Under the pieces are notes generated by a model that saw only the letters and a list, made by a program, of their open reading frames with translations, was not told where the DNA came from and ran no database searches. Shown here piece by piece: positions 41,959-52,594 of a stretch of DNA of 64,000 bases (within the stretch, counting starts at the first letter, position 1; each line of letters opens with the position of its first letter). A program made the position numbers and the translations under genes. This DNA comes from Sphingobium fluviale. GTDB lineage: Bacteria; Pseudomonadota; Alphaproteobacteria; Sphingomonadales; Sphingomonadaceae. Location: assembly GCF_004122115.1 (NCBI RefSeq), contig NZ_SBKP01000009.1, forward strand, positions 1 through 64,000, in the 5' to 3' direction.

Positions 41959-43698
41959 TCAGCGGCTGATCCGGTAGCTGAGTTCTACAGGCTTGCCGTT
42001 CTTCAGGGTCGGGAAAGCCGGCCAGCGTCCCTGCGCCATCGCGGTGAGCGCCTCCGCCCTGCCGGTTTCACGCAGATCATACATCCAGTAGTTGCGCATG
42101 ACGATATTCACATATGCGCGTGTCTCGTAATAGGGGAGGGATTCCATGAAGAGCAGCGGGTCGCCATTGTCGCGCACCTGAGTGTTCCAGCGTTCGACCG
42201 GCGCTGGCCCGGCGTTATATGCTGCCATAACCTTGGGCAGAAGGCCGCCGGTCGCCTTCATGTCGCGGAGTTGTTCCAGATACCTCTGGCCATATTCCAT
42301 GTTGGTGGAGGGGTTCGCAAGGCGAGCCGCGCTGACGGTATCACCCGCCACCAGCCGCGCAGTACCAGGCATCACCTGCATTAGTCCGCGCGCGCCGGCA
42401 GGGCTGACGGCATCTGTGCGGAAGCCTGATTCCTGTAACGCATGCGCAAAGACCAGCGCCGGATGAATCCGCCAGCCGCCTTCCGGCACCCAGCTTGGAC
42501 GGGGGAAGCGGCCAAAGCTGCCGCCATCATGCCCTGCAGGGCCATGCTGGGCGAGCCAGATTTGCGTCGCAGGCAGATCGAGCGTGTCGGTAAGTGCCAG
42601 GAGCGAATCATAATCGCGCACGGTTCCGATTGCTGCCTGATGGCGCAACAGCCGGTCGGCGCGGTCGTTCTCGCCAATCTCATGGAGGGAGAGGGCCGCG
42701 CGCACGGCTGGCTTGTCCATTATCGCGGCGGAACGCATGGGGTTGATGGAGGCCTGCGGCGCTTCCAGACCCAAGGTCTCGCGCGCCAACATGCCGTAAA
42801 ACGTATCCGCCCTTTGCGCAGCGCGTTTCAGCAGAGCGTTGACCTTCTCCGGCTGCCCGGCATTCATCCACGCGCGCGCAGCCCAATAGGCACCTGCCGC
42901 CCGCATGTCTTCGTTGGAGGCAAGCGCATTGACGCGCTCAAATGCTGTTGCTGCAGTGCGTGGATCGTTGCTCCGCCAGTTTGCCAGGCCAATGGTCCAC
43001 TGAGCCTGCACTACCCAATCGCCTGTGGAGCCGCTCTCCAGCGCGCGCGCGGCAAGGCGGCGTGCATTCGTATCGTCGTTGCCGATATAATAAGCCCAGG
43101 CTACGCGCTGACGGGCCTCTGCGAGACCATCGGCAGAGAGAGTCGCTTCTATCTCTGGCGTAATGAGCGCTTCGGCTGCGCCGGGCGTATCCGCCTTGAT
43201 ATAAGGCTGGATTTGCGCAACGAGCGCCTGCGCGGCTGTGTCCTGTCTGACGGTTGGCGTATATTGACGCTTGGGCGCCGCACCCAGCCACATCAGCTTT
43301 TGCACCTGCGGCCCATCCGGCAGAATATCGGCCCCGCGCTTCTTGGCCATGCGCGCAAGCTGCGCCGACTCTGGCAGCCAGCTCGCCTTGTTCATCAGGT
43401 CCAGCAGGTCAAACAGCTCCGCGCGTGGGGAGTTTTTGGCAGTATAAAGCTCTGCAAGCGCGACGGCGCGGACAGGGTCATCCCGATCCAGCGTACCGAT
43501 GCGCGCTTTCGCTTCCGCCCAGTTTGAAGCCCGTAATGCTGCAAACAAGGTGCGGTAATTGTCCTGCACTGAGAGCGGCGCAACCGCGCTCTGGGCTTCG
43601 GCGCTATTCTGGGGTGGGGTGAGCGTCGGCTCGGCACGGGCAATATTTGCCTGCAACGCCAGCGCGCCCGCCATGATGGCGATCAAAGATGCTCTCAC
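41959..43698 (-). CDS. Soluble lytic murein transglycosylase (Slt70-like)
   Basis: A 579-residue periplasmic enzyme with a signal peptide (IAIMAGALALQANIARA), a superhelical region of ~350 residues, and a C-terminal SLT domain with the catalytic glutamate in FAHALQESGFRTDAVSPAGA and RGLMQVMPGTARL. It cleaves peptidoglycan to 1,6-anhydromuropeptides, which the AmpG-like permease at the window end could recycle. GTG 43698 overlaps the upstream gene stop (GTGA) and gives a good signal peptide. Confidence 0.9.
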   Translation of the reverse strand: MRASLIAIMAGALALQANIARAEPTLTPPQNSAEAQSAVAPLSVQDNYRTLFAALRASNWAEAKARIGTLDRDDPVRAVALAELYTAKNSPRAELFDLLDLMNKASWLPESAQLARMAKKRGADILPDGPQVQKLMWLGAAPKRQYTPTVRQDTAAQALVAQIQPYIKADTPGAAEALITPEIEATLSADGLAEARQRVAWAYYIGNDDTNARRLAARALESGSTGDWVVQAQWTIGLANWRSNDPRTAATAFERVNALASNEDMRAAGAYWAARAWMNAGQPEKVNALLKRAAQRADTFYGMLARETLGLEAPQASINPMRSAAIMDKPAVRAALSLHEIGENDRADRLLRHQAAIGTVRDYDSLLALTDTLDLPATQIWLAQHGPAGHDGGSFGRFPRPSWVPEGGWRIHPALVFAHALQESGFRTDAVSPAGARGLMQVMPGTARLVAGDTVSAARLANPSTNMEYGQRYLEQLRDMKATGGLLPKVMAAYNAGPAPVERWNTQVRDNGDPLLFMESLPYYETRAYVNIVMRNYWMYDLRETGRAEALTAMAQGRWPAFPTLKNGKPVELSYRISR

Positions 43699-44447
43699 TG
43701 TCCCCAACCTTTGACCAGATCCCGCAATGCTTGCCACGCACCTGCCTTGGCCATTGGCTGAGCCAACATAAGCCTGGGATGCGCAACCGCAGCGGCTGTG
43801 ACGATGCCGCCCGAATGGTTAACAAAAGGTAAATTTTTTGTAACATCAAGGCTGTCGGTCGGACCTAGAACACGGTTCACCTGATCTCCCACCAGCAGGA
43901 GCGAAGTGGGAGCAACGAGGCCGACATGATGCCGCATCCTTGCGATCAGTCTCTCAAGGGTCGGTGGGTCAATCATTCCGCTCGCAGGAGCGATGAGGCT
44001 CATGGATGCCCAATAGCAATCCGCAGGAGCAAGGCCGATTGCGCGTATCATCCTTGAAAGCAGCATCATGCCCTGTTGATCGAACGGAGTTCCGGGACCG
44101 TCCGCTTTAGGATCGGGGGCATGGGTGAGGATCATCAGGCGCGGCGCGCGCGACCCGGCGGGCAGGACACGATGACCGGGCCAGCCTGCTTCGGGCAGGT
44201 CTGCGGCATGTGCCAGAAAATCATGAAAGGCGTCGAGCGTATGTGGAAAACCCGTCGGACTGGCTGGCGCAAGCGCCATAGGGGATGGGGGCCGCTTTGG
44301 CTTCAGCCAGTTGACAGAATCCTCGCTAACAGGACTGTCTACCCCTGCCAGTGTCCACCACGCCATCAGCCCATCTAGCTGAGCACGCGTGGCTTGCGAT
44401 TCCCTAATCATGAATTCATCCATAGGCATAAGATGCCATAGGCGCAT
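43695..44447 (-). CDS. Uracil-DNA glycosylase superfamily protein lacking FeS cysteines
   Basis: A 250-residue protein. The core resembles family 4/5 UDGs: RLMILTHAPDPKADGPGTPF, then QQGMMLLSRMIRAIGL, and a late AHPRLMLAQP in place of HPSALL. The family-4 GEAPG motif and the four iron-sulfur cysteines are missing. It may be a divergent glycosylase or a noncatalytic homologue. The start is uncertain among M codons at 44447, 44429 and 44423. It is coupled to the slt gene by a four-base overlap. Confidence 0.65.
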   Translation of the reverse strand: MRLWHLMPMDEFMIRESQATRAQLDGLMAWWTLAGVDSPVSEDSVNWLKPKRPPSPMALAPASPTGFPHTLDAFHDFLAHAADLPEAGWPGHRVLPAGSRAPRLMILTHAPDPKADGPGTPFDQQGMMLLSRMIRAIGLAPADCYWASMSLIAPASGMIDPPTLERLIARMRHHVGLVAPTSLLLVGDQVNRVLGPTDSLDVTKNLPFVNHSGGIVTAAAVAHPRLMLAQPMAKAGAWQALRDLVKGWGQ

Positions 44448-44449
44448 GG

Positions 44450-44467
44450 CTTGACGAACGCGTCAAG
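44450..44467. promoter_or_regulatory. Inverted repeat upstream of ETF-QO
   Basis: The perfect arms CTTGACG (44450-44456) and CGTCAAG (44461-44467), spacer AACG, lie in the ~110-bp gap between the divergent UDG-like and ETF-QO genes. The half-sites are identical to those of the MerR-gene dyad at 54707-54730, though the spacing differs. Confidence 0.5.
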
Positions 44468-44556
44468 AAGGGTCATCGCGCCAGTGTGTTAAACTGTTGG
44501 AACAGCGCGCTAGCCAGAAGCGATAAGGCCATGCGTCACGCCCGATGGAGACGAAA

Positions 44557-46209
44557 ATGAGCGAACGCGAGTCAATGCCCTATGATGTTGTGATCGTCGG
44601 CGGAGGCCCGGCGGGCCTGTCTGCCGCTATCCGGCTGAAACAACTTGCCAATGCGGCGGGGAGGGAGATTTCGGTCTGTATCCTCGAAAAAGGATCGGAG
44701 ATCGGTGCGCACATCCTGTCCGGTGCGGTGATAGACCCGAAGGCGCTCGATGAGCTGTTGCCGGAATGGCGCGAAATGGGCTGTCCGCTGGCAGATGTGC
44801 CAGTGACGGATAACCAGCACTGGTTCCTCACCAAAGGCGGAAAATTCGGCATGCCGCACATCTTCACACCCAAATTCATGCATAATGAGGGCACTTACAC
44901 CGGCTCGCTCGGCAATCTGTGCCGTTGGCTGGCGGAGCAGGCTGAGGGTTTGGGCGTGGAAATCTTCCCCGGTTTCCCTGCAGCAGAGATTCTCTACAAC
45001 GAGGATGGCTCCGTGAAGGGTGTGGCGACAGGCGACATGGGCGTTGACCGAGAGGGCAACCACAAGGGCGACTATCAGCCGGGCATGGAACTGCATGGGC
45101 GCTATACCCTCTTTGCCGAGGGCGCGCGCGGACATCTGACCAAGCAGCTCAAGGCAAAATTCGCGCTGGAGGCGGATTGCGAGCCGCAGGTCTATGGCCT
45201 CGGCATGAAAGAGCTGTGGGATATCGATCCCGCCAAGCACAAGCCGGGCCTCGTCATCCATACCCAAGGCTGGCCGCTTACGGATGCCTATGGCGGTGGC
45301 TTCCTCTATCATCAGGCGAACGGGCAGGTGGCACTGGGCTTTGTGGTCGGCCTTTCCTATCGCAATCCGCATCTCTTCCCGTTCGAGGAGTTCCAGCGGT
45401 GGAAGCAGCACCCGGAAATCCGCAAATATCTGGAAGGCGGCAAGCGCGTCTCCTATGGCGCGCGGGCGATCAACGAGGGCGGCTGGCAATCCGTACCGAA
45501 GCTGGAATTCCCCGGCGGGGCGCTGATCGGCTGCTCGGCGGGCTTCGTCAACGTGCCGCGCATCAAAGGTACACACACGGCGATGAAATCAGGCATGCTG
45601 GCCGCTGAAAGCGTGTTCGACGCCGTGGTGGCGGATCGCGCGGGCGATGAGCTGGGCACTTATGAGAGCACGTTGCGCTCAAGCTGGATTGCCGACGAAC
45701 TGCAACTCGTGAAAAACGCCGAACCCGCCGTCTCCAAATTCGGCGGCACGCTGGGCACTATCCTTGCGGGCATCGATATGTGGATGCGGGTGCTGAAAAT
45801 CGGCCTGCCGATAACGATGAAGCACAAGCCCGACCACACCAAGCTGTGGCGGAAAGAGCATTGCCCCAAGATCGACTATCCCAAGCCCGATGGCGTCATC
45901 AGCTTCGACCGGCTGTCTTCAGTCTTCCTTTCCAACACCAATCACGAGGAAGATCAGCCTTGCCATCTTCAGCTCAAGGATCCTTCCGTTCCGATCAGCT
46001 ACAATCTGCCGCTCTATGACGAGCCGGCGCAGCGCTATTGCCCGGCGGGAGTCTATGAAGTGGTAGGGCTGGACGAGGGCAATCCACGCTTCCAGATCAA
46101 CGCGCAGAACTGCGTCCATTGCAAGACATGCGACATCAAAGACCCGACGCAGAATATCAACTGGGTGACGCCGGAAGGTGGCGGTGGCCCCAATTATCCC
46201 AATATGTGA
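44557..46209 (+). CDS. Electron transfer flavoprotein-ubiquinone oxidoreductase
   Basis: A 550-residue ETF-QO. It has an N-terminal FAD site (VVIVGGGPAGLSAAIRL), a quinone-binding middle domain with GAHILSGAVIDPKAL, and a C-terminal 4Fe-4S domain with cysteines in RYCPAGVYEV and NCVHCKTCDIKDPTQNI. It passes electrons from acyl-CoA dehydrogenases via ETF to ubiquinone at the inner membrane. ATG 44557 has GGAG at good spacing; ATG 44545 is an alternative. A dyad upstream may link it to the regulator of the acyl-CoA dehydrogenase at 55 kb. Confidence 0.95.
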   Translation: MSERESMPYDVVIVGGGPAGLSAAIRLKQLANAAGREISVCILEKGSEIGAHILSGAVIDPKALDELLPEWREMGCPLADVPVTDNQHWFLTKGGKFGMPHIFTPKFMHNEGTYTGSLGNLCRWLAEQAEGLGVEIFPGFPAAEILYNEDGSVKGVATGDMGVDREGNHKGDYQPGMELHGRYTLFAEGARGHLTKQLKAKFALEADCEPQVYGLGMKELWDIDPAKHKPGLVIHTQGWPLTDAYGGGFLYHQANGQVALGFVVGLSYRNPHLFPFEEFQRWKQHPEIRKYLEGGKRVSYGARAINEGGWQSVPKLEFPGGALIGCSAGFVNVPRIKGTHTAMKSGMLAAESVFDAVVADRAGDELGTYESTLRSSWIADELQLVKNAEPAVSKFGGTLGTILAGIDMWMRVLKIGLPITMKHKPDHTKLWRKEHCPKIDYPKPDGVISFDRLSSVFLSNTNHEEDQPCHLQLKDPSVPISYNLPLYDEPAQRYCPAGVYEVVGLDEGNPRFQINAQNCVHCKTCDIKDPTQNINWVTPEGGGGPNYPNM

Positions 46210-46216
46210 GCGGGCG

Positions 46217-47875
46217 GTGCTGCGTTTGAAGCGCTGGCCTGGTCTTATGCCGGTTGCTGTGCTGCTGGCTCAGCCGGCTGTGGTAGCTGGCGCTTCGGCT
46301 GCCAGTACCCTCACTATGGAGCAGCAGAGGCTGGGCGCCTATGTAGAGGCGCGCATGGCCGAGAGCGATGGCGCGGTCCAGAATGCGGCGCGGGCATACG
46401 CGCAGGCGCTTAGGCTTGATCCTGCAAGCCCAGATATAGCAAGTCGTGCATTCCGTCAGGCTGTGCTGGCGGGAGACAGGGCGCTGGCGTTGAAGGCTGC
46501 GCGGGCGCTGGATGCTGCAGGGCTTTCGCAGCCCGATAGTTCTGTCTTGTTGCTCATCGATGCGATGGCGCGCAGCAAGTGGAAGGAAGCCTCGGCCCTG
46601 CTGGAACGGATTGAACAGGAGGGCAATTTCGCCTTCATCGTGCCGTTCATGCAGAGCTGGGTGTCGATGAAGGACGGACCATATGATCCACCGGTCGTGC
46701 CGGTGGACAAGCCCTACGCCGTGTTTGCCGTACGCTATCTGGAGGAGCAGTTGCTTCTCCAGCGGCTGGCGCTTGGCGATGGTGTTGGGGCGGCGGACAC
46801 TTTCTTGCAGGCACGAGCGCGCGGCACAGCATTCGGCCCGGCCCAGCGGGACGCGATGGCCGCCCGCTTTGCTGCACTGGGACGGGCTGATCTTGCGAGA
46901 GACTTGCGTGGGACTATGCAGCCGGCATCCACTAGCTGCGCCGCCGTGTCTCATGACTTTACCCCCCAGGGCGGGTTGTCGCGCTTGCTTGCCCGTCTCG
47001 CGCTTGATCTGATCGGTCAGGGTGATCCGACTGCCACCTTGAGCATCGCGCGAATGGCCAGCTTTGCAGATGACACCGACGATGACGTGCGTTTGCTGGT
47101 AGCGCGCGCTGCGCTGGTCGCGGATTTATATGCAGAGGCGCGCACGGAGGCGGAGAAGGCTGGCCCATGCTCGCCTGCCTATCTGGAGGCGCAATCCCTT
47201 AGGTTGCGCGCGATGATCGCATCCGCAGAAGACGCGGAGGCTGTGGCAGAGGCACGGCGCATAGCTGGCGCAGGGGATGCGCACACCTTGCGCCTCTTGG
47301 GCGATGTTCTCTCACAGACCAAAGACCACAAAGGCGCAGTCGTGGCCTATACACAGGCGCGCGCGCTGATGCAGGACAAGGATGACCCCGCTTTGTTGCT
47401 GCAACTGGCGGCTGCGCTGGAGCAGTCCGGCAACTGGCGCGATGCGAAACCTTTGCTTGAAAAGGTGGTAGAGCGCGCACCAGACAGCACTGCCGCTCTC
47501 AATTATCTAGGCTATGCCATGGCCGACAGAGGCGAGGATTTGCCCCGCGCCATTGCACTGCTGGAGCGGGCCAATCGCATCGCGCCCAAGGAGCCCGCCT
47601 TTATCGACAGCCTGGGCTGGGCGTTGTTCAAGGCGGGGCAGCCAGATAAGGCGCTTCCCCTTATCGAGGGGGCGGTGGCCGCTGCGCCCGGCAATGCTGA
47701 AATCAACGAGCATCTGGGTGATATATTGTGGGCGCTGGGGCGGCGTTTTGATGCGCGGGCGGCATGGCGCGCGGCTCTCGTCGGGCTGGATGCGGACAAG
47801 GGTGAGGACGCGGTGCGCATGCGCATCAACCGCAAGCTCGATTTCGGGGCGGAGGTGCCCAAGCCCGCATCATGA
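46217..47875 (+). CDS. TPR-repeat protein, probably exported
   Basis: A 552-residue protein with a possible signal sequence (LMPVAVLLAQPAVVAGASA) and many TPR-like helical pairs from about residue 35 to the end, clearest in LNYLGYAMADRGEDLPRAIA and FIDSLGWALFKAGQPDKALP. It starts with GTG at 46217, seven bases after the ETF-QO stop. TPR proteins of this layout serve as envelope scaffolds. It overlaps ispE by four bases. Confidence 0.85.
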   Translation: MLRLKRWPGLMPVAVLLAQPAVVAGASAASTLTMEQQRLGAYVEARMAESDGAVQNAARAYAQALRLDPASPDIASRAFRQAVLAGDRALALKAARALDAAGLSQPDSSVLLLIDAMARSKWKEASALLERIEQEGNFAFIVPFMQSWVSMKDGPYDPPVVPVDKPYAVFAVRYLEEQLLLQRLALGDGVGAADTFLQARARGTAFGPAQRDAMAARFAALGRADLARDLRGTMQPASTSCAAVSHDFTPQGGLSRLLARLALDLIGQGDPTATLSIARMASFADDTDDDVRLLVARAALVADLYAEARTEAEKAGPCSPAYLEAQSLRLRAMIASAEDAEAVAEARRIAGAGDAHTLRLLGDVLSQTKDHKGAVVAYTQARALMQDKDDPALLLQLAAALEQSGNWRDAKPLLEKVVERAPDSTAALNYLGYAMADRGEDLPRAIALLERANRIAPKEPAFIDSLGWALFKAGQPDKALPLIEGAVAAAPGNAEINEHLGDILWALGRRFDARAAWRAALVGLDADKGEDAVRMRINRKLDFGAEVPKPAS

Positions 47876-48702
47876 GCCTGATTGCCGAAACAGCCTATGC
47901 CAAGATCAACCTTGCACTGCATGTGCGCGCAAGGCGGCCCGATGGCTATCACGATATCGAAACCGTTTTTGCCTTTTGCGCGGATGGCGATGGGATATCG
48001 GCGGAAGCTGCGGACGAGCTTTCGCTAAGTATCACCGGCCCTTTTGCCGACGGCTTGCCGGTGGACGAAGGCAATCTCGTGCTAAGGGCGGCAGGGGCGA
48101 TGCAGGCGCATTTCAATGTGCGTACCGGTGCCCGGATCACTCTCGACAAGCGCCTGCCGGTGGCGGCAGGGCTGGGTGGTGGATCGGCGGATGCAGCTGC
48201 CGCCGCGCGGGCGTTGAACCGGCTTTGGCGGCTGGACGCATCCGAGGCGGCGCTGTGTGATGCCATAGGCCGGCTGGGTGCCGATGTGGCGGCGTGTGTT
48301 GCCTCCCGGCCCGCACTGGGGAAAGGGGTGGGGGATGCGTTGTTGCCACCTCCGGCTGATACCCCTGTATCGGCAACACCGATACTTCTCGTAAACCCGC
48401 TGAAGCTCTGCCCCACTGGGCCGGTCTATCAGGGGTGGGACGGCGCGGATCGAGGTTCGCTTGCCATTGTCCGCTCCGGCTGGCGCAATGATTTGACACC
48501 CGGCGCGGTGGCATTGGTGCCCGAAATCGGTATGGCGCTATATCTATTGGACGAGATCGGTACGGCGCATTTCGTGCGGATGTCCGGCTCTGGCGCAACC
48601 TGCTTCGCCCTTTTCGAGACTGAGGCAGCGCGCGATGCGGCGCGGGATGAGATTGCCGCACAACAGCCCGACTGGTGGACCTGCGCGAGTGTGCTGCGGT
48701 GA
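47872..48702 (+). CDS. ispE: 4-diphosphocytidyl-2-C-methyl-D-erythritol kinase
   Basis: A 276-residue GHMP kinase: AYAKINLALHVRARRPDGYH at the N terminus, the ATP loop LPVAAGLGGGSADAAAA, and a C-terminal MSGSGATCFALF. It phosphorylates CDP-methylerythritol in the MEP isoprenoid pathway. It is coupled to its neighbours on both sides by four-base overlaps. Confidence 0.95.
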   Translation: MSLIAETAYAKINLALHVRARRPDGYHDIETVFAFCADGDGISAEAADELSLSITGPFADGLPVDEGNLVLRAAGAMQAHFNVRTGARITLDKRLPVAAGLGGGSADAAAAARALNRLWRLDASEAALCDAIGRLGADVAACVASRPALGKGVGDALLPPPADTPVSATPILLVNPLKLCPTGPVYQGWDGADRGSLAIVRSGWRNDLTPGAVALVPEIGMALYLLDEIGTAHFVRMSGSGATCFALFETEAARDAARDEIAAQQPDWWTCASVLR

Positions 48703-49415
48703 GCGAGGTCTTCCGCATCCTGAAACATGGCGACGTGCCGATCCTGATCGTGTCCGACCACGCCTCGAACCATGTGCCCGAAGACGTTGATCTGGGTGTC
48801 GCGCCGGAGCTGCTCGATCAGCATATCGCGCTCGATATCGGCGCGGCAGAAGTTGCGGGGATATTGGCGGAGCGTCTGGCGTGTACCGCGATCCTGGGCG
48901 GCATATCCCGTCTGGTCATAGACCTTAACCGCGAAGAAGATGCGCCGGGCCTGCTCGTTACCGCGAGCGATGGCCACGCCATCCCTGGCAACCGCAGCGC
49001 CAATGTGGAAGAGCGCCTCGGCCGCTTTCACCGCCCCTATCATCATCGGATTGAGCAGCTGCTGGCGGGTATTGATCGCCCGTTCATCCTCTCAATCCAT
49101 AGCTTTACGCCCAGCCTTGCGACAGACCCGGATCAGAAACGCCCGTGGGAGATCGGCGTGCTGTATAACGAGGATGACCGCGCCGCGCGCATAGCCATCC
49201 CACTACTGCAGGAGGCCGGACTGATCGTGGGCGATCAGTTGCCCTACTCCGGGCGCCAGCTCAACTACACTATGAACCGCCATGCTGAGGCGAATGGCAT
49301 CCCGTATCTCGGTGTCGAGCTGAGACAGGACATATCCTGCACTGCTGAAGGACAGGCACGCTATGCCGGGATACTCGCGCCGATTGCACAGCAGTGCCGC
49401 GCCTTGCTTGCATAA
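48699..49415 (+). CDS. N-formylglutamate amidohydrolase family protein
   Basis: A 238-residue FGase-fold enzyme (PF05013): [12 protein letters not shown] near the N terminus, [23 protein letters not shown] and LSIHSFTP. Members hydrolyse N-formylglutamate in histidine catabolism or related N-acyl amino acids. GTG 48699 overlaps the ispE stop (GTGA). No hut genes are nearby, so the physiological substrate is open. Confidence 0.85.
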   Translation: MSEVFRILKHGDVPILIVSDHASNHVPEDVDLGVAPELLDQHIALDIGAAEVAGILAERLACTAILGGISRLVIDLNREEDAPGLLVTASDGHAIPGNRSANVEERLGRFHRPYHHRIEQLLAGIDRPFILSIHSFTPSLATDPDQKRPWEIGVLYNEDDRAARIAIPLLQEAGLIVGDQLPYSGRQLNYTMNRHAEANGIPYLGVELRQDISCTAEGQARYAGILAPIAQQCRALLA

Positions 49416-49462
49416 GATGTACTGAGGGAATAGAGGCAGGCCCACTAACAAGGGTTTCTTTC

Positions 49463-51184
49463 ATGACGAACAGCTTCGATAAATCCAAACTTCCCAGCCG
49501 CCACGTCTCCGTGGGGCCAGAGCGCGCGCCGCACCGCAGCTATTATTATGCGATGGGCTGGAAGGAAGAGGACATCGCCAAGCCGTTTGTGGCGCTGGCC
49601 TCTGCGGGCAATGACAGCGCACCGTGCAACACGATGCTGGATGCACAGGCTGATTGGGCGCGCGAGGGCGTGATGGCGGCGGGTGGCACCCCATTCCGCT
49701 TCAACACCATCACCGTGACCGATGGCATCGCGATGGGCCATCAGGGGATGAAATCCTCGCTTGTCTCGCGAGAGGTAATCGCGGACTCGGTGGAATTGTC
49801 GGTGCGTGGTCATTGCTATGATGCGCTGGTCGCCTTTGCCGGGTGCGACAAGTCTCTGCCCGGCATGATGATGGCGATGTTGCGTTTGAATGTCCCCTCG
49901 ATCTTCGTCTATGGCGGCTCGATCCTGCCGGGCCGGTTCGAGGACCGCGATGTCACGGTGGTCGATGTGTTTGAGGTGGTGGGCAAATATGCCGCAGGGG
50001 CATGTCCGCTCAAGGATGTGATCGCGCTGGAAAAGGTCGCTTGCCCCGGTCACGGTGCGTGCGGTGGGCAATATACCGCAAACACCATGGCGTGCGTGGG
50101 CGAGGCGATGGGGCTTTCGCTGCCGAACAGCAACATGGCCCCGGCGCCGTATCAGAGCCGTCAGGAGGTTGCAGTTGCTGCCGGCAAGCAGGTGATGGAC
50201 TTGCTCGCAAAGAATATCCGCCCGCGCGATATCTGCACGCGCGAGGCGTTCGAAAATGCGGCGCGCATAGTTGCTGCGACGGGCGGCTCCACCAACGCCG
50301 CGTTGCATCTTCCTGCCATGGCGAACGAGTGTGGCATTTCCTTCGACCTGTTCGATGTCGCAGAAATCTTCAAGACCACGCCTTACATGGCGGACCTGAA
50401 GCCCGGCGGTAAATATGTAGCGAAGGACATGCATGACGCGGGCGGCATCTATATGCTGATGAAGTCCCTCGCGCAGACCGGCCTGCTTAACCTCGATTGC
50501 ATGACCGTGACCGGCAAGACTCTGGGCGAGAATATCGACGAGGTGACGTGGAACCCGGATCAGAAGGTGATCTACGACGCCAGGGCGCCGCTCTCGCCCA
50601 CTGGCGGCGTAGTCGGCCTCAAAGGCTCGCTGGCTCCTGACGGCGCGATCGTGAAGGTCGCGGGCATGAAGCGGCTCCAGTTCGAAGGCCCGGCAGTGGT
50701 GTTCGACTGCGAGGAAGACGCCTTCGCCGCTGTGGAGAAGCGCGAGATTCTGGAAGGCCAGGTCGTCGTTATCCGTTATGAAGGGCCGAAGGGCGGCCCC
50801 GGCATGCGCGAGATGCTGTCCACCACCGCCGCGCTCTATGGCCTCGGTATGGGTGAGAAGATTGCACTCATCACCGACGGGCGCTTCTCTGGCGCGACGC
50901 GTGGCTTTTGCATCGGCCATGTCGGCCCCGAAGCGGCGGAGGGAGGGCCGATCGCGCTGGTGGAAAATGGCGATATCATCAGCATAGACGCCGAGGCCGG
51001 AACGATTGACCTGATGGTGGATACGGCGGTTCTGGCGGAGCGCAAGGCGCGATGGCAGCCGCGAAGCAACGATTATCAGGCGGGCGCGCTGTGGCGCTTT
51101 GCCCAGAATGTCGGCCCCGCCTATCAGGGTGCGGTGACGCATCCCGGCGCCAAAGCGGAAACGCATATCTATGCCGATATCTGA
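49463..51184 (+). CDS. ilvD: Dihydroxy-acid dehydratase
   Basis: A 573-residue IlvD/Edd protein. The iron-sulfur ligands are in [24 protein letters not shown] and [17 protein letters not shown]; the C-terminal block is [20 protein letters not shown]. It converts dihydroxy-isovalerate and dihydroxy-methylvalerate to the keto acids for valine and isoleucine. ATG 49463 is preferred over the in-frame extension to 49394. It overlaps nnrDE by 14 bases. Confidence 0.95.
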   Translation: MTNSFDKSKLPSRHVSVGPERAPHRSYYYAMGWKEEDIAKPFVALASAGNDSAPCNTMLDAQADWAREGVMAAGGTPFRFNTITVTDGIAMGHQGMKSSLVSREVIADSVELSVRGHCYDALVAFAGCDKSLPGMMMAMLRLNVPSIFVYGGSILPGRFEDRDVTVVDVFEVVGKYAAGACPLKDVIALEKVACPGHGACGGQYTANTMACVGEAMGLSLPNSNMAPAPYQSRQEVAVAAGKQVMDLLAKNIRPRDICTREAFENAARIVAATGGSTNAALHLPAMANECGISFDLFDVAEIFKTTPYMADLKPGGKYVAKDMHDAGGIYMLMKSLAQTGLLNLDCMTVTGKTLGENIDEVTWNPDQKVIYDARAPLSPTGGVVGLKGSLAPDGAIVKVAGMKRLQFEGPAVVFDCEEDAFAAVEKREILEGQVVVIRYEGPKGGPGMREMLSTTAALYGLGMGEKIALITDGRFSGATRGFCIGHVGPEAAEGGPIALVENGDIISIDAEAGTIDLMVDTAVLAERKARWQPRSNDYQAGALWRFAQNVGPAYQGAVTHPGAKAETHIYADI

Positions 51185-52583
51185 CCGGAACGCTCCGGTC
51201 CTGACCGCCGCCGAGATGCGGGCGGCGGAGGCAGCGGTAATCGCCGGCGGCGTGCCCGAATATGCGCTGATGCAGCGCGCGGGCAAGGCGGCGGCGGAAA
51301 TCATCTGGCGGGCGGGGGCCAAGCGCGAGACGCTGGTGCTGTGCGGGCCGGGCAATAATGGCGGCGACGGCTATGTGATCGCGAAGGCGCTACGCGACTA
51401 TGGCGTGCCGGTGAAGGTGGCGGCGCTGGCGGATCCGGTGACGGAGAGTGCGAGACAGGCGCGGGCGGAATGGGGTGGCGCTGTCGAGGGCTTTTTCCAC
51501 GTGGAAACGCATTTTGCGCAGGTGGTGGATGCGCTGTTCGGCACGGGGCTGACGCGGGGGCTGGAGGGTGAGGTAGCGGCGCGGCTGGTGCAGCTCGTCG
51601 AAGCATCAGAACGCAGCTATGCTATTGATATTCCAAGCGGAATCTCAACCGACGACGGCATGCCGCTCTCCGCCGTTCCGCATTTCGACCTGTGCATCGC
51701 GCTGGGCCAATGGAAGCGCGCACACATGCTGCGCCCCGCGACCGGCCATTGGCGGCGCAAGCATCTGTGCGACATCGGCATCCCCGCGCCCGACGCCACA
51801 TTGTTCCGGCTGGAGCGCCCGCGCCTCTCTCCCCCCGCGGACGACGCGCACAAATATACGCGCGGGCTGGTGGCGGCGGTGGCGGGCGAGATGCCCGGCG
51901 CGTCCGCGCTGGCGGCAGAGGCGGCGGCGCGCGGCGGGGCGGGCTATGTGCGGCTGATCGGCGTGCAGTCCGTAAACCGCACCAGCCACGCGATCGTGCG
52001 CGCATCGATGAAGAACGAGGCGGCGTTGAGCGACCCGCGCATCCGCGCGCTGCTGATCGGCCCCGGCCTTGGGCGGGGCGAGGCGGGGGCGGAGCGACTG
52101 GGGCAAGCGCTGGTGCACAGCCACCCGGTCGTGCTCGATGCCGACGCTTTGTGGCATCTGGCCGAGGGCGCGATGGCGGCCCTGCCCGAAAACGCGATTT
52201 TGACGCCGCATGCGGGCGAATTTGCACAGATTTTCGCCAATCTCAGCGGGCTGGACATTTCCGGCACCGTGATCGAGCTTGCGGTAACGGCAGCGCAAAG
52301 CTCTGGCGCGGTTGTGGTGCTGAAAGGGCCGACGACGGTGGTGGCAGGGCCCGATGGCCGCGCCGTGGTGGCAGACGCCGCGCCGAGCTGGCTCTCTACC
52401 GCTGGCACGGGCGACGTGCTGGCGGGCCTGTGCGCCGCGCGGCTGGCGGTGACGGGCGATCCGTTCCGTGCGGCGGCTGAGGCGGTGTGGCTGCATGGCG
52501 AGGCGGCGCGGCTGGCTGGCCCCGCCTTCCTCGCCGACGACCTGCTGCCTTATATTCCCGCCGCCATCGCCGCCTGCCTGTAA
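51171..52583 (+). CDS. nnr: Bifunctional NAD(P)H-hydrate epimerase / ADP-dependent dehydratase
   Basis: A 470-residue fusion. The N-terminal epimerase (YjeF_N) has [20 protein letters not shown]. The C-terminal dehydratase (carbohydrate-kinase-like) has [23 protein letters not shown] and [17 protein letters not shown]. It repairs hydrated NAD(P)H. It begins within the last codons of ilvD and is 11 bases before the methyltransferase gene. Confidence 0.93.
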   Translation: MPISDRNAPVLTAAEMRAAEAAVIAGGVPEYALMQRAGKAAAEIIWRAGAKRETLVLCGPGNNGGDGYVIAKALRDYGVPVKVAALADPVTESARQARAEWGGAVEGFFHVETHFAQVVDALFGTGLTRGLEGEVAARLVQLVEASERSYAIDIPSGISTDDGMPLSAVPHFDLCIALGQWKRAHMLRPATGHWRRKHLCDIGIPAPDATLFRLERPRLSPPADDAHKYTRGLVAAVAGEMPGASALAAEAAARGGAGYVRLIGVQSVNRTSHAIVRASMKNEAALSDPRIRALLIGPGLGRGEAGAERLGQALVHSHPVVLDADALWHLAEGAMAALPENAILTPHAGEFAQIFANLSGLDISGTVIELAVTAAQSSGAVVVLKGPTTVVAGPDGRAVVADAAPSWLSTAGTGDVLAGLCAARLAVTGDPFRAAAEAVWLHGEAARLAGPAFLADDLLPYIPAAIAACL

Positions 52584-52594
52584 ACGCTATCGGC

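Noticed and set aside
44572-45576. Minus-strand frame across ETF-QO
   Set aside because: A shadow of ETF-QO, which has complete FAD and FeS motifs.
49445-51355. Very long reading frame (636 codons) antisense to ilvD
   Set aside because: ilvD is unmistakable on the plus strand; the antisense frame is Arg/His-rich, has no motif and reflects GC-biased third positions.
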